The notes under the pieces are model-generated. The model made no database searches, was not told where the DNA came from, and saw only the letters and a program-made list of their open reading frames with translations. Below are positions 7,855-15,354 of a stretch of 18,020 bases of DNA, piece by piece (positions within the stretch are counted from its first letter, which is position 1; every line of letters starts with the position of its first letter). The stretch comes from Tannerella sp. oral taxon 808 (GTDB lineage Bacteria > Bacteroidota > Bacteroidia > Bacteroidales > Tannerellaceae): contig MIQB01000041.1 in assembly GCA_002890585.1 (NCBI GenBank), positions 1 through 18,020 on the forward strand, read 5' to 3'. Position numbers and translations under genes: made by a program.

Positions 7855-7894
7855 GTAAGGTGCTTCCCCCGGTGCAGGTAAGGTGCTTCCCCCG
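7855..7894. repeat. 23-bp direct duplication
   Basis: GTAAGGTGCTTCCCCCG occurs at 7855 and again at 7878, a 23-base spacing, in the non-coding stretch after uxs. A small dyad, CTTGCA (7828-7833) with TGCAAG (7842-7847), lies just before it. The purpose is unknown. Confidence 0.7.
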
Positions 7895-7952
7895 AGGCGG
7901 GGAGATGGATTTCCTACGTCGAACCCACATTATATATAACCCCAACAACAGA

Positions 7953-8048
7953 ATGAAAATGAACAAGAGAATGATGACAGCCTCGTCTGAAGCGCTGAAG
8001 AAGAATGTCCAAACCGGATTAGAGTACTACAGCAAGCAGAAGAAGTAA
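7953..8048 (+). CDS. Possible 31-residue basic small protein
   Basis: The ATG at 7953 begins MKMNKRMMTASSEALKKN and ends YYSKQKK at 8048. It is a 31-residue Lys-rich peptide without a membrane segment or known motif. The frame is open back to 7851, but the upstream part runs through the GC-rich 23-bp duplication and looks non-coding. The ATG lies just after an AT-rich leader (ATTATATATAAC), a common setting for Bacteroidota starts, and a strong hairpin follows 14 bases after the stop. Base composition in the ORF is clearly more A-rich than its surroundings. An internal ATG at 7959 is possible. I cannot name it; it may be a small protein or a chance ORF. Confidence 0.45.
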   Translation: MKMNKRMMTASSEALKKNVQTGLEYYSKQKK

Positions 8049-8061
8049 GCCCCCCTCAGAA

Positions 8062-8109
8062 AACAGCCAGCCCCACCAGATGCTTCATCTGGCGGGGCTG
8101 GTTGCTGTT
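8062..8109. terminator. Strong hairpin between convergent genes
   Basis: AACAGC-CAGCCCC-A-CCAGAT (8062-8081) pairs with ATCTGG-C-GGGGCTG-GTT-GCTGTT (8087-8109) over a 5-base loop, with a central A-C mismatch and a small bulge. It lies between the small ORF and the converging rel gene. Only the minus strand has a short T-run after it (TTTT), so it mainly suits rel. On the plus strand it would act as a stem without U-tract. Confidence 0.75.
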
Positions 8110-8150
8110 GTGAGGCGTCGTCAGGCCTCCCCCTCTGCGAGGCGTCCAAA

Positions 8151-10412
8151 TCAGTCCGCCACGCGGGCAACGGACTTGATGTGGGTGTTCTTGGACAGCG
8201 TGACGCACATGTTTTGGATGTCCTCCACGTTGTGCACCAGCATCTTGATCTTGCCCTCGAAGACGCCGTCTTTGGCCTCGATTGTGAGCTTCGTGATGTT
8301 CACGTTAAAGCTGTCGGAGATGGTGCGCGTGATGGTGTTCAGGACGCCGATCGAGTCGATGCCTTTCACCTCGAGCGTAGCCTCGAAAGAGGTGTTGATG
8401 TGGTTGCTCCAGACGGTGGAGAGGATGCGTTCGCCGAAGCTGCTCTTCAGGCGCAGGGCGATAGGGCAAGAGATCTTGTGGACGACCACGTTGCCGTCGT
8501 CGTTGATGAAGCCGAGGGCCTCGTCGCCGGGGATGGGTTTGCAGCAGCCGGCGATGACGTAGTTGCGGTTGAACTCGTCCTCGCAGAGGCGGTAGGGCTT
8601 CTTGCGATCATACTTGGGCAACTCCTTCTTAGGCCCGGAGGAGGCGGGCAGGATGGTCATCATCTCGCGCTTCCGCCCCATGCGCAGGGCTTGCTTGAGG
8701 TATTTGAAGAGCACATTATCCGTCTTTTCCTGCACGATCTTTTTGAAGTTATCGGGCAGGGCGACTTCGCCTTTTTCGATGGCGTAATAGAGGCCTTCGC
8801 GGGTGGGGAAGCCGTAGTAGACGGCGATCTTGTCGAGCAGGGAGGAGGCGGGGGCGTCGAAGCCGGACTTGTGGAGTGCGGCCAGCAGCTTCGCCTCACC
8901 CTCCTTGGCCACCTCGCGGCGGACGCGCTTCAGGTAGGCCTCGATCTTGCTGCGCGCCTTAGCTGTCACAACGTAGCTAAGCCACTCAGCGGCGGGCTTC
9001 TGCGAGCGTGAGGTGAGCACCTCCACTTGGTCGCCGCTGGAGAGCTTATGGCTCAGGGGGACGAGGCGGTGGTTCACCTTGGCGCCGATGCAGGTATCGC
9101 CGATGTCGGTGTGGAGGGCGTAGGCGAAGTCGAGCGCCGTAGCTCCTTGGGGCAGCGTCTTGAGCTCGCCCTTGGGGGTGAAGACGAAGATCTCGGACGA
9201 GAAGAGGTTCATCTTCACCGTGTCTAAGAAGTCGAGCGAGTCGGGGTTCGGATTCTCGAGTATCTCGGTGATGGTGGCTAACCATTTATCGAGCTCCGTG
9301 TCTTCCTCCACGTGCTTCTCCTTGTATTTCCAGTGCGCCGCGAAGCCCTTCTCGGCGATGTCATCCATGCGGTGGCTGCGTATTTGTATCTCGATCCACT
9401 GCCCATCGGGGCCCATGACGGTGAGGTGGAGCGCCTGATAGCCGTTTGACTTGGGGCGGCTCACCCAGTCGCGCAGGCGATCGGGGCGGATGCGGTAGAT
9501 GTCAGTGATGGCGGAGTAGATGTCCCAGCAGAGGTTCTTCTCGTCGATGCCTTCCTTGGGCTCAAAGACGATGCGGACGGCGAAGATGTCGTAGATGTCT
9601 TCGAAGGGCACCTTCTTAGCGTTCATCTTATTCCAAATGGAGTAGGCGGACTTGACGCGGGCGCGCATCTCGTATTGCAGACCCATCGCGTGCAGCTTCT
9701 CGTCTACGGGTTTGGCGAAGCGGTCGAAGAGGCGGTTGCGGGCGGCCTCGGTGGCGGCCAGCTTTTGGTTGATCAGCTCATACTCGCGTGGGTGTTCGTA
9801 TTTGAAGCTGAGGTTTTCTAACTCCGTTTTGATGGCAAAGAGGCCTAATCGGTGAGCCAGTGGGGCGTAGAGGTAGAGCGTCTCGCCGGCGATCTTGTAT
9901 TGCTTGGCGGGGAGCATGGAGCTGAGCGTGCGCATGTTGTGCAGCCGGTCAGCCAGCTTAATGAGGATGACGCGGATGTCGCTGCTCATGGTCAGGAGCA
10001 GCTTGCGGAAGTTCTCCGCCTGCGCCGAGGCATGCTCTTCAAAGACGACGCCGCTGATCTTCGTCAGCCCATCGACGATCTGGGCGATCTTATCGTCGAA
10101 CATGTCGCGGATATTCTCCACCGTGTATTCGGTGTCTTCCACCACATCGTGCAGCAGGGCGCAGCAGATGGAGGTGGAGCCGAGGCCCATTTCGTTGCAG
10201 ACGATGCGAGCCACGGCCAAGGGGTGCATGATGTAGGGCTCCCCTGACCGACGGCGCACGCCCTTGTGGGCCTGGTTGGCGAAGTTGAAGGCCTTGGTGA
10301 TGCGTTCGATTTTGCGCCGGTGGTTGCTGTGGCAATAGTCATCGATCAGGCGATTGAACTCGTCCTGAATCATTTGGTTTTCGGACTCGGGCCGATCATC
10401 CTGTGCGTTCAT
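8151..10412 (-). CDS. rel: (p)ppGpp synthetase/hydrolase, RelA/SpoT family
   Basis: A 753-residue long-form stringent-response enzyme that makes and breaks down (p)ppGpp. The order is: an HD hydrolase domain with CALLHDVVEDT (H88, D89) and ADRLHNMRTL; a synthetase domain with RVKSAYSIWNKM (252-263), DIFAVRIVF, GYQALHLTV and EIQIRSHRM followed by AAHWKYK (E341 the likely catalytic acid); a TGS domain (about 406-468); and a C-terminal ACT domain after about 675. The intact HDVVEDT core predicts real hydrolase activity, so this is bifunctional rather than RelA-only. It is the last gene of the parA-parB-DUF5683-mltD series. An 88-base gap with a GC hairpin separates it from mltD, so it may be partly uncoupled. 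Confidence 0.96.
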   Translation of the reverse strand: MNAQDDRPESENQMIQDEFNRLIDDYCHSNHRRKIERITKAFNFANQAHKGVRRRSGEPYIMHPLAVARIVCNEMGLGSTSICCALLHDVVEDTEYTVENIRDMFDDKIAQIVDGLTKISGVVFEEHASAQAENFRKLLLTMSSDIRVILIKLADRLHNMRTLSSMLPAKQYKIAGETLYLYAPLAHRLGLFAIKTELENLSFKYEHPREYELINQKLAATEAARNRLFDRFAKPVDEKLHAMGLQYEMRARVKSAYSIWNKMNAKKVPFEDIYDIFAVRIVFEPKEGIDEKNLCWDIYSAITDIYRIRPDRLRDWVSRPKSNGYQALHLTVMGPDGQWIEIQIRSHRMDDIAEKGFAAHWKYKEKHVEEDTELDKWLATITEILENPNPDSLDFLDTVKMNLFSSEIFVFTPKGELKTLPQGATALDFAYALHTDIGDTCIGAKVNHRLVPLSHKLSSGDQVEVLTSRSQKPAAEWLSYVVTAKARSKIEAYLKRVRREVAKEGEAKLLAALHKSGFDAPASSLLDKIAVYYGFPTREGLYYAIEKGEVALPDNFKKIVQEKTDNVLFKYLKQALRMGRKREMMTILPASSGPKKELPKYDRKKPYRLCEDEFNRNYVIAGCCKPIPGDEALGFINDDGNVVVHKISCPIALRLKSSFGERILSTVWSNHINTSFEATLEVKGIDSIGVLNTITRTISDSFNVNITKLTIEAKDGVFEGKIKMLVHNVEDIQNMCVTLSKNTHIKSVARVAD

Positions 10413-10465
10413 AACGGGAGGTATTAATTGTGGGGGCTGACCTCTATGTGTCCGCCTGTGGGATT

Positions 10466-10491
10466 GTAGGGGCAGGCCCTATGCCTGCCCC
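10466..10491. repeat. GTAGGGGC-type palindromic element between mltD and rel
   Basis: GGGGCAGGC (10469-10477) and GCCTGCCCC (10483-10491) form a perfect 9-bp stem around CCTAT, preceded by TTGTA. No T-run follows on either strand. The same GTAGGGGC word starts intergenic stretches at 7794, 17147 and 17809, so this looks like a dispersed REP-like element that may also tune rel expression. Confidence 0.6.
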
Positions 10492-10500
10492 CGTGGGGAA

Positions 10501-12045
10501 TTAACGGCGTTTACGCGCCTTGCCTGTCTTCTTGCGGGCTGTCGACTTCTTGGCTGTGGTGCTTCGGGTGGATTTGCGCGCCGTCGTCTTCTTCTTTTTA
10601 CGTGAGGCAGCCGCCTTACGTGCCGTGGCCGTGCGGGCTTTGGCGGCGGAGTATTTGCGGGTGGAAGCCGATCGGGCTGTTGTCGTGCGCTCGCCATCCG
10701 AGTCGTCGGTGCTTCGGCCTTCATACGATACGCCGCCGGTGTCTATGTAGATGGTCAGGCGCTTGCCGCGGGGCACGCGGTTCGTGCGGAGGTTGTTCCA
10801 CTTGCGGATGCTTTGCGCCGTGACGCCGTACTTGTTGGCGATGGTGTAGAGATTCTCGCCTGACTTGACGGTGTAACGGATCATCTCCGTCTTCGGCTCC
10901 GAATCTCCCTCGCCATCGTCAGAGGCGCGCTTGGGCAGGTAAGCCGCCAAGTACTCGTCGGCGCGGTAGTTGCAGATCGAGTCTTGCTTATCGATGTAGG
11001 CGTAGGTGGCAGCCACGGGCAACTTCAGTGGGCAGGGTTTGATATGGCCGGGGATGATCTCGCGCTTGTATTGCGGATTGAAGGTGCGGAGCATCTCAAT
11101 GTCCACGTTCAGCACGTCGGCCACTTGGCGCAGGTGCATGAGCTTGTTCACCATCACCGTATCCGTGGCCACGGAGAGGCTGGTGCGTATGGGGCAGATG
11201 TTGTGCTCGCAGTGATAGGTCATGATGTAGGAGGCGGCGATGTAGAAGGGGACGTACGAGCGTGTCTCGCGGGGCAGGTAGGGATAGATCTCCCAGAAGC
11301 TCGTCCGGCCGCCGGCGCGTCGGATGGCCTTGTTTACGCTGCCCGGCCCGCAGTTGTAAGAGGCCAGCACGAGGTACCAATCGCCGAACGTGGCATACAT
11401 CTGTTTGAAATATTTGCAGGCGGCGTGGGTAGAGGCGATCGGGTCGAGGCGCTCATCGATGAGGCTGTTGATCTCTAACCCATAGAGCTTGCCTGTGGGC
11501 AACATGAATTGCCAGATGCCAGCGGCTCCGGCTCGTGAGTAAGCCCGGGGGTTGAGGTTGCTCTCGATGATGGCTAAGTATTTCAGCTCGAGTGGCAGGT
11601 CGTATTGGTCGAGCACCTGCTCGAACAAGGGGAAGTAAAGGTCGGCCATGCCCATGACGTAGCGCACTAACTCGCGGCGGCGATCGGCATAGATGCTGAT
11701 GCAATTGCGCACGATGGGGTTGTATTCCATCGGTATGATGGTCGGCATGCGGGAGAGGCGATCGCGATAGATGGAGTCGGGGACGGGTGCGTTCTCGTCG
11801 TGGTCGATGCAGTAGGGGTCAGACTGGGAGAAGTATTTGGCGTGCCAGCTTTGGAGCAGTGCGCGCACGTTTTCGTCGAGTACTTCGGGGATGAGGCCGA
11901 CGTCGTCGTAGGTGGAATCGGTGGAGAGGATGGAGTAATCCTCAGCGGCCTCCATCTGGCGGTTGCGATCGTCGTCGTCCTGGGCCAAGGCGCGGCCGGG
12001 GATGAGTAGAGAGAGGCTGAATAAGGCGAATAAGATCTTCTTCAT
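10501..12045 (-). CDS. mltD: Membrane-bound lytic murein transglycosylase D-like, with LysM and basic tail
   Basis: A 514-residue exported enzyme that cleaves peptidoglycan glycan strands. It begins with a signal peptide (MKKILFALFSLSLLIPGRALA, cleavage near AQ). There is no lipobox cysteine, so it is not an obvious lipoprotein. The SLT domain (about 140-270) has IIESNLNPRAYSRAGAAGIW with the catalytic E161, and LASYNCGPGSVNKAIRRAGG. A LysM domain lies at 389-434 (YTVKSGENLYTIANKYGV...); a poor LysM-like stretch precedes it. The last 58 residues are Lys, Arg, Ala, Ser and Thr with about 25 basic and no acidic residues, resembling a histone H1 tail. It starts 6 bases after the DUF5683 gene. 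Confidence 0.93.
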   Translation of the reverse strand: MKKILFALFSLSLLIPGRALAQDDDDRNRQMEAAEDYSILSTDSTYDDVGLIPEVLDENVRALLQSWHAKYFSQSDPYCIDHDENAPVPDSIYRDRLSRMPTIIPMEYNPIVRNCISIYADRRRELVRYVMGMADLYFPLFEQVLDQYDLPLELKYLAIIESNLNPRAYSRAGAAGIWQFMLPTGKLYGLEINSLIDERLDPIASTHAACKYFKQMYATFGDWYLVLASYNCGPGSVNKAIRRAGGRTSFWEIYPYLPRETRSYVPFYIAASYIMTYHCEHNICPIRTSLSVATDTVMVNKLMHLRQVADVLNVDIEMLRTFNPQYKREIIPGHIKPCPLKLPVAATYAYIDKQDSICNYRADEYLAAYLPKRASDDGEGDSEPKTEMIRYTVKSGENLYTIANKYGVTAQSIRKWNNLRTNRVPRGKRLTIYIDTGGVSYEGRSTDDSDGERTTTARSASTRKYSAAKARTATARKAAASRKKKKTTARKSTRSTTAKKSTARKKTGKARKRR

Positions 12046-12051
12046 ATCACG

Positions 12052-12774
12052 TTAAAAATTAATGCTGCAAGTGAGCCCGAAGAGCTCCGGGCTGTTGTTT
12101 GTTCTCGGGGCGAGGGAGGGGGCGAGGTGCAGGGAGAGGTCGGGGGAGATGTCGAAATCGAAGAGCTGGGCATCGACGTAGGCGTCGGCCATGCAGAGGA
12201 AGTACCAGGCGACGGTGAGGATGATGCTTAGGTCGCGATAGCGGCGGTAGTAGTCTTTGCCACTCTTGAGGTTGTTGCGGAAGTTGGTGTTGGTGATGTA
12301 GTCCTTCGGGTCGCGGTTGCGGGGCACGAAGTTTTGCCAGCTCTGATGCCATGTGCTGGGGCTGTTCACGTCGTCAGTCATGATGTGGAGGTAGGCGTCG
12401 GAATAGTCGCGGTAGTTCTTGTTATTCCACGTCACGGCGTAGATGAAGCCCATGAAACCGCCGTAGACGATGGGCAGCTTCCAGTATTTTCGGTTGTAGA
12501 TCTGCCCGAGCCCGGGGAAGATGGCCGAGTAGATGACGGCGCGTGTGGGGTTGGGCTTGAAGGGGAGGGGGAGCGCAGCGGCGCGCTTGAGGGTATCGGC
12601 GCGGGCGGTGTCTGCCCGGTTCCACAGTTCGCGGGCGGTGAGGGAGTCGACGGGCACACCGTCCACACGGAGCGTGTCGCCCGTGTGGGTGGGGGCGCCT
12701 TGCGCACGTCCGGCCGTGGGGGTACATAGCCCTGCCGTGGCGCAGATTAAGAGGGTGATAATCGCTTTACTCAC
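12052..12774 (-). CDS. DUF5683 family exported/membrane protein
   Basis: A 240-residue protein of the family named DUF5683, common in Bacteroidota, with no known function. It has an N-terminal signal-like segment (AIITLLICATAGLC), then a variable part. The conserved core reads NPTRAVIYSAIFPGLGQIYN, RKYWKLPIVYGGFMGFIYAV and WNNKNYRDYSDAY. A second hydrophobic stretch follows (LSIILTVAWYFLCMADAYVD), and the end has alternating polar-apolar strands. It probably resides in the envelope. It lies 9 bases after parB and 6 before mltD in one operon; I recall this position from other Bacteroidota, which suggests a link between segregation or division and wall remodelling, but this is inference. Confidence 0.85.
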   Translation of the reverse strand: MSKAIITLLICATAGLCTPTAGRAQGAPTHTGDTLRVDGVPVDSLTARELWNRADTARADTLKRAAALPLPFKPNPTRAVIYSAIFPGLGQIYNRKYWKLPIVYGGFMGFIYAVTWNNKNYRDYSDAYLHIMTDDVNSPSTWHQSWQNFVPRNRDPKDYITNTNFRNNLKSGKDYYRRYRDLSIILTVAWYFLCMADAYVDAQLFDFDISPDLSLHLAPSLAPRTNNSPELFGLTCSINF

Positions 12775-12783
12775 GCTGGCGTT

Positions 12784-13683
12784 TCAACTCTGCTTCATGC
12801 CATCCAGTAGGCGCATGATGCCTTCTAATTCTTTCTCGGAGGCGAAGGGGATGGTGATCTTGCCCTTGCCGTTCCGCTCGTCGTAAGTCAGGTTCACCTT
12901 CGTTTGGAAGAAGGTGGCCAGGTGCTCTTTGAGGATCTTGAACTCGTCGGGGAGCAGCTTGCGCGGTGCGCGGGCGGGGTCGGTGGCCTGTTGCTGCTTC
13001 TCTTCGGCGGAGGCGTTGCGGGCCAGCTCCTCCACGCTGCGGACGGAGAGGCCTTGTGTCAGGATTTGCTCATAGAGGGCGAGCTGCACTTCGGGGTCCT
13101 CAACGGAGAGGAGTGCCCGGGCGTGGCCCATGTCGATGCGTCTGTCTTTTAGCCCGACTTGTATTTCGGCTGGCAGCTTGAGCAGGCGCAGGTAGTTCGT
13201 TACGGTGGTGCGCTTCTTCCCGACGCGTTCGCTGAGTTGCTCTTGTGTGAAGCCGTTGGCATCGATCAGGCGCTGGTAGGCGAGGGCTGTTTCGATGGCG
13301 TTGAGGTCTTCGCGCTGGATGTTCTCGATGAGTGCCAGCTCGGCGATGTTCTCGTCTTGTGTGGTTTTGATGTAGGCGGGGATTTTGTCGAGGCCGGCCA
13401 TCTCGGCTGCTCGGTAGCGGCGTTCGCCAGCGATGATGAGGTATCGCCCGTCGCCTTCTTCTTTGAGTATGATGGGCTGGATGACGCCGTAGGTGCGGAT
13501 GGACTTGGCGAGCTCTTGGAGTGCTTCTTCTTCAAAGATGGAGCGCGGCTGTCCGGGGTTTGGCTCGATGCGGCTGAGTTCGATTTCGTTGATGGACGAT
13601 GATCCGCTTGTTACGATCTCGTCTGGGGGGGTAAGCAGGGCGTCGAGGCCACGCCCTAATCTGTTGCGTGATGTCTTGGCCAT
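12784..13683 (-). CDS. parB: Chromosome partition protein ParB
   Basis: A 299-residue ParB/Spo0J protein that loads at parS sites and slides on DNA as a CTP-dependent clamp. The start RNRLGRGLDALL is the ParA-interacting leader of chromosomal ParB. The CTP-binding domain has IEPNPGQPR and AGERRYRAA (85-93), then the ENIQREDLNAIE box (120-131), a helix-turn-helix around 145-170 (FTQEQLSERVGKKRTTVTNY), and a C-terminal dimerisation region. It lies 6 bases after parA. No parS palindrome is seen in the window, so the sites must lie elsewhere. Confidence 0.97.
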   Translation of the reverse strand: MAKTSRNRLGRGLDALLTPPDEIVTSGSSSINEIELSRIEPNPGQPRSIFEEEALQELAKSIRTYGVIQPIILKEEGDGRYLIIAGERRYRAAEMAGLDKIPAYIKTTQDENIAELALIENIQREDLNAIETALAYQRLIDANGFTQEQLSERVGKKRTTVTNYLRLLKLPAEIQVGLKDRRIDMGHARALLSVEDPEVQLALYEQILTQGLSVRSVEELARNASAEEKQQQATDPARAPRKLLPDEFKILKEHLATFFQTKVNLTYDERNGKGKITIPFASEKELEGIMRLLDGMKQS

Positions 13684-13689
13684 TGTGTC

Positions 13690-14454
13690 TTAGTGGTTCT
13701 TTTCGATGATCTCTCGGGCCAGCTGCATGTGGTTGGTGGAACCTTGCGACTCGGCGTCGTAGAGGAGGATGGGGCGGCCGAAGCTGGAGGCTTCCACGAG
13801 CTTGACGTTGCGGCGGATGACGGTCTTGAAGACGAGGTCTTGGAAGGGTCGCTTGACTTCTTCGTAGATCTGGTTGGCTACGCGGAGGCGGGCGTCGTAC
13901 ATGGTGATGAGGAAGCCTTCGATCTCGAGTGTGGGGTTGAGCTTCGACTTGATGATTTTGATTGTGTTCAGCAGTTTGCTGATGCCCTCAAGGGCGAAGT
14001 ATTCGCATTGCACGGGGATGATGACTGAGTCGGCGGCGGTGAGGGCGTTGACGGTGATGAGCCCGAGCGAGGGGGAGCAATCGATGAGGATGAAGTCGTA
14101 GCTATCGCGCAGGGGCTGGATGACGCTTTTCAGGATTTGCTCGCGGTGGTCCATGTTGAGCATCTCGATTTCGGCGCCCACTAAGTCGATGTGCGAGGGG
14201 AGCACCTCGAGGCCGTCGAGCTCTGTGCGGACGATGGCTTGACTGGGTGCGTCGCCATTGATGAGGCATTCGTAAATGGAGGAGGGTAGGTTCTTGATGT
14301 CCACCCCAAGGCCGGAGGAGGCGTTGGCCTGGGGATCGGCGTCGATGACGAGGACTTTCTTCTCGAGTGCGGCCAGCGAGGCGGCCAGGTTGATGGTGGT
14401 GGTGGTCTTCCCGACGCCACCTTTTTGATTGGCTAATGCAATGACTTTTCCCAT
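13690..14454 (-). CDS. parA: Chromosome partition ATPase ParA/Soj
   Basis: A 254-residue Walker-type ATPase that binds DNA non-specifically and drives ParB-bound origins apart. It has the deviant Walker A KGGVGKTTT (11-19, with the signature lysine K11), VLVIDADPQANAS (34-46) and the Walker B-like FILIDCSPSLGLITVNALTA. There is no N-terminal helix-turn-helix, as expected for the chromosomal Soj type, not the long plasmid type. It is the first gene of the operon with parB, DUF5683, mltD and rel, and has a candidate -7 box 65 bases upstream. Confidence 0.97.
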   Translation of the reverse strand: MGKVIALANQKGGVGKTTTTINLAASLAALEKKVLVIDADPQANASSGLGVDIKNLPSSIYECLINGDAPSQAIVRTELDGLEVLPSHIDLVGAEIEMLNMDHREQILKSVIQPLRDSYDFILIDCSPSLGLITVNALTAADSVIIPVQCEYFALEGISKLLNTIKIIKSKLNPTLEIEGFLITMYDARLRVANQIYEEVKRPFQDLVFKTVIRRNVKLVEASSFGRPILLYDAESQGSTNHMQLAREIIEKNH

Positions 14455-14518
14455 ATATATAACTGCTTTCGCGCAAGTGTATGGCCTGTTGCTTCTTGTT
14501 TTATCGGGCCCTTGCGTA

Positions 14519-14529
14519 GGGCAAAGGTA
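14519..14529 (-). promoter_or_regulatory. Candidate -7 promoter box of the parA operon
   Basis: Read on the minus strand, 14529 to 14519 is TACCTTTGCCC, identical to the box before pgk. The leader to the parA ATG would be about 60 bases. The expected -33 region is a C-run with no TTG. Confidence 0.6.
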
Positions 14530-14795
14530 GGTGCTGTTTTGAATATAGGGGGGGGATTGGTTGGCTGTGGCAGGGGGTTGGGGTAATCATGGCTCTATAA
14601 CGGATTGTATGGGTCGGTGGATTTGGGTTTTCCGCAAACGGAGCAGCGTCCTATCCATAGAGCCAGTGCACGCTTGGCGAAGCGTTTAGGCGCTGGGATG
14701 GGGTATTTAGGCTCTGAGTAGAATAAATATAGGTCCGGGACCGAAAAACATCGTCATCGGACGTAATCAATTAGGTTCCGGACGTAATCGAATCC
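14530..14795. other. Intergenic region with dyads and a short direct repeat
   Basis: No gene is seen between parA and the mobC remnant. It contains a G8 run (14548-14555) and a distant inverted repeat GGCTCTAT (14591-14598) / ATAGAGCC (14657-14664). A perfect hairpin ACGCTT-GGCG-AAGCGT lies at 14670-14685. A direct repeat CGGACGTAATC is at 14758-14768 and 14779-14789, 21 bases apart. Lying beside a conjugative-element fragment, some of these may be remains of an element end, but no attachment site can be defined. Confidence 0.5.
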
Positions 14796-15248
14796 TCATA
14801 GCGCATAGAAAACAAGGCGCCCCGCCAACACATTCCCGACCGTATTCTGAATCACCCGACTTTCCTTTTCACCGTAGTCGCGCGTGAGCTGCGAGAAGTC
14901 CTGAAAACCGAGACAGACAGCCACTTTGTTACTGCGCGCCGTGGCGATCAGGTTGTCGAGACCGCGGAAGTAGATCGTCGGTAGCACGTCGATGATAACC
15001 GAACTTTTGAGCTGCTTCTTCTTGTTGATCAGCTTCACAATGCGGCTATTGTATAGCCCGAGGGCGGCCGAGTAAATGTTCTGCCGGTCGGGATTGTTGC
15101 CCACGACTAAGATCTTCGGCGACGCGGGATTGTTGATGTCGAGCGTGAAATCGTTGCCCGTCATCACCCAATAAAGCGCGGGCGAAATCATGCGCGAAAG
15201 CGGGATTATGGCGCTGACGCGGAGATGTTGTGCGATGGTCTTCTTAAG
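14796..15248 (-). pseudogene. mobC: Fragment of a MobC/TraG-type conjugation coupling protein
   Basis: An open frame from 15248 (just after a stop) to 14796, with a Met at 15191, encodes an internal slice of the VirD4/TraG-like coupling ATPase (MobC) of Bacteroides-type conjugative transposons. Diagnostic stretches are ISPALYWVMTGNDFTLDINN, NPDRQNIYSAALGLYNSRIV, TIYFRGLDNLIATARSNKVA and GFQDFSQLTRDYGEKESRVI. The Walker A half is missing upstream and the product ends early, with divergent last residues (GRLVFYAL). The Walker B region reads SVIIDVLP, where the family has Glu in place of the Val. So it is a non-functional remnant. It sits between the parA promoter and the obg terminator, marking a past element insertion. 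Confidence 0.85.
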
Positions 15249-15272
15249 TCAAGATTGCTCTCTCTCCCACAC

Positions 15273-15323
15273 AAAAAAATCCTCCGGGCGGAAGGGGGAA
15301 TTAAAGACCCTTAGCCCGGAGGA
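15273..15323 (-). terminator. Intrinsic terminator of the hpt-adk-obg operon
   Basis: On the minus strand TCCTCCGGGC (15323-15314) pairs perfectly with GCCCGGAGGA (15289-15280). An inner AAGGG/CCCTT pairing is possible. A T7 run (15279-15273) follows. It begins about 30 bases after the obg stop. Confidence 0.93.
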
Positions 15324-15354
15324 CTCTCCGTTGTTCACTTTTTCTTTTCTCTTT

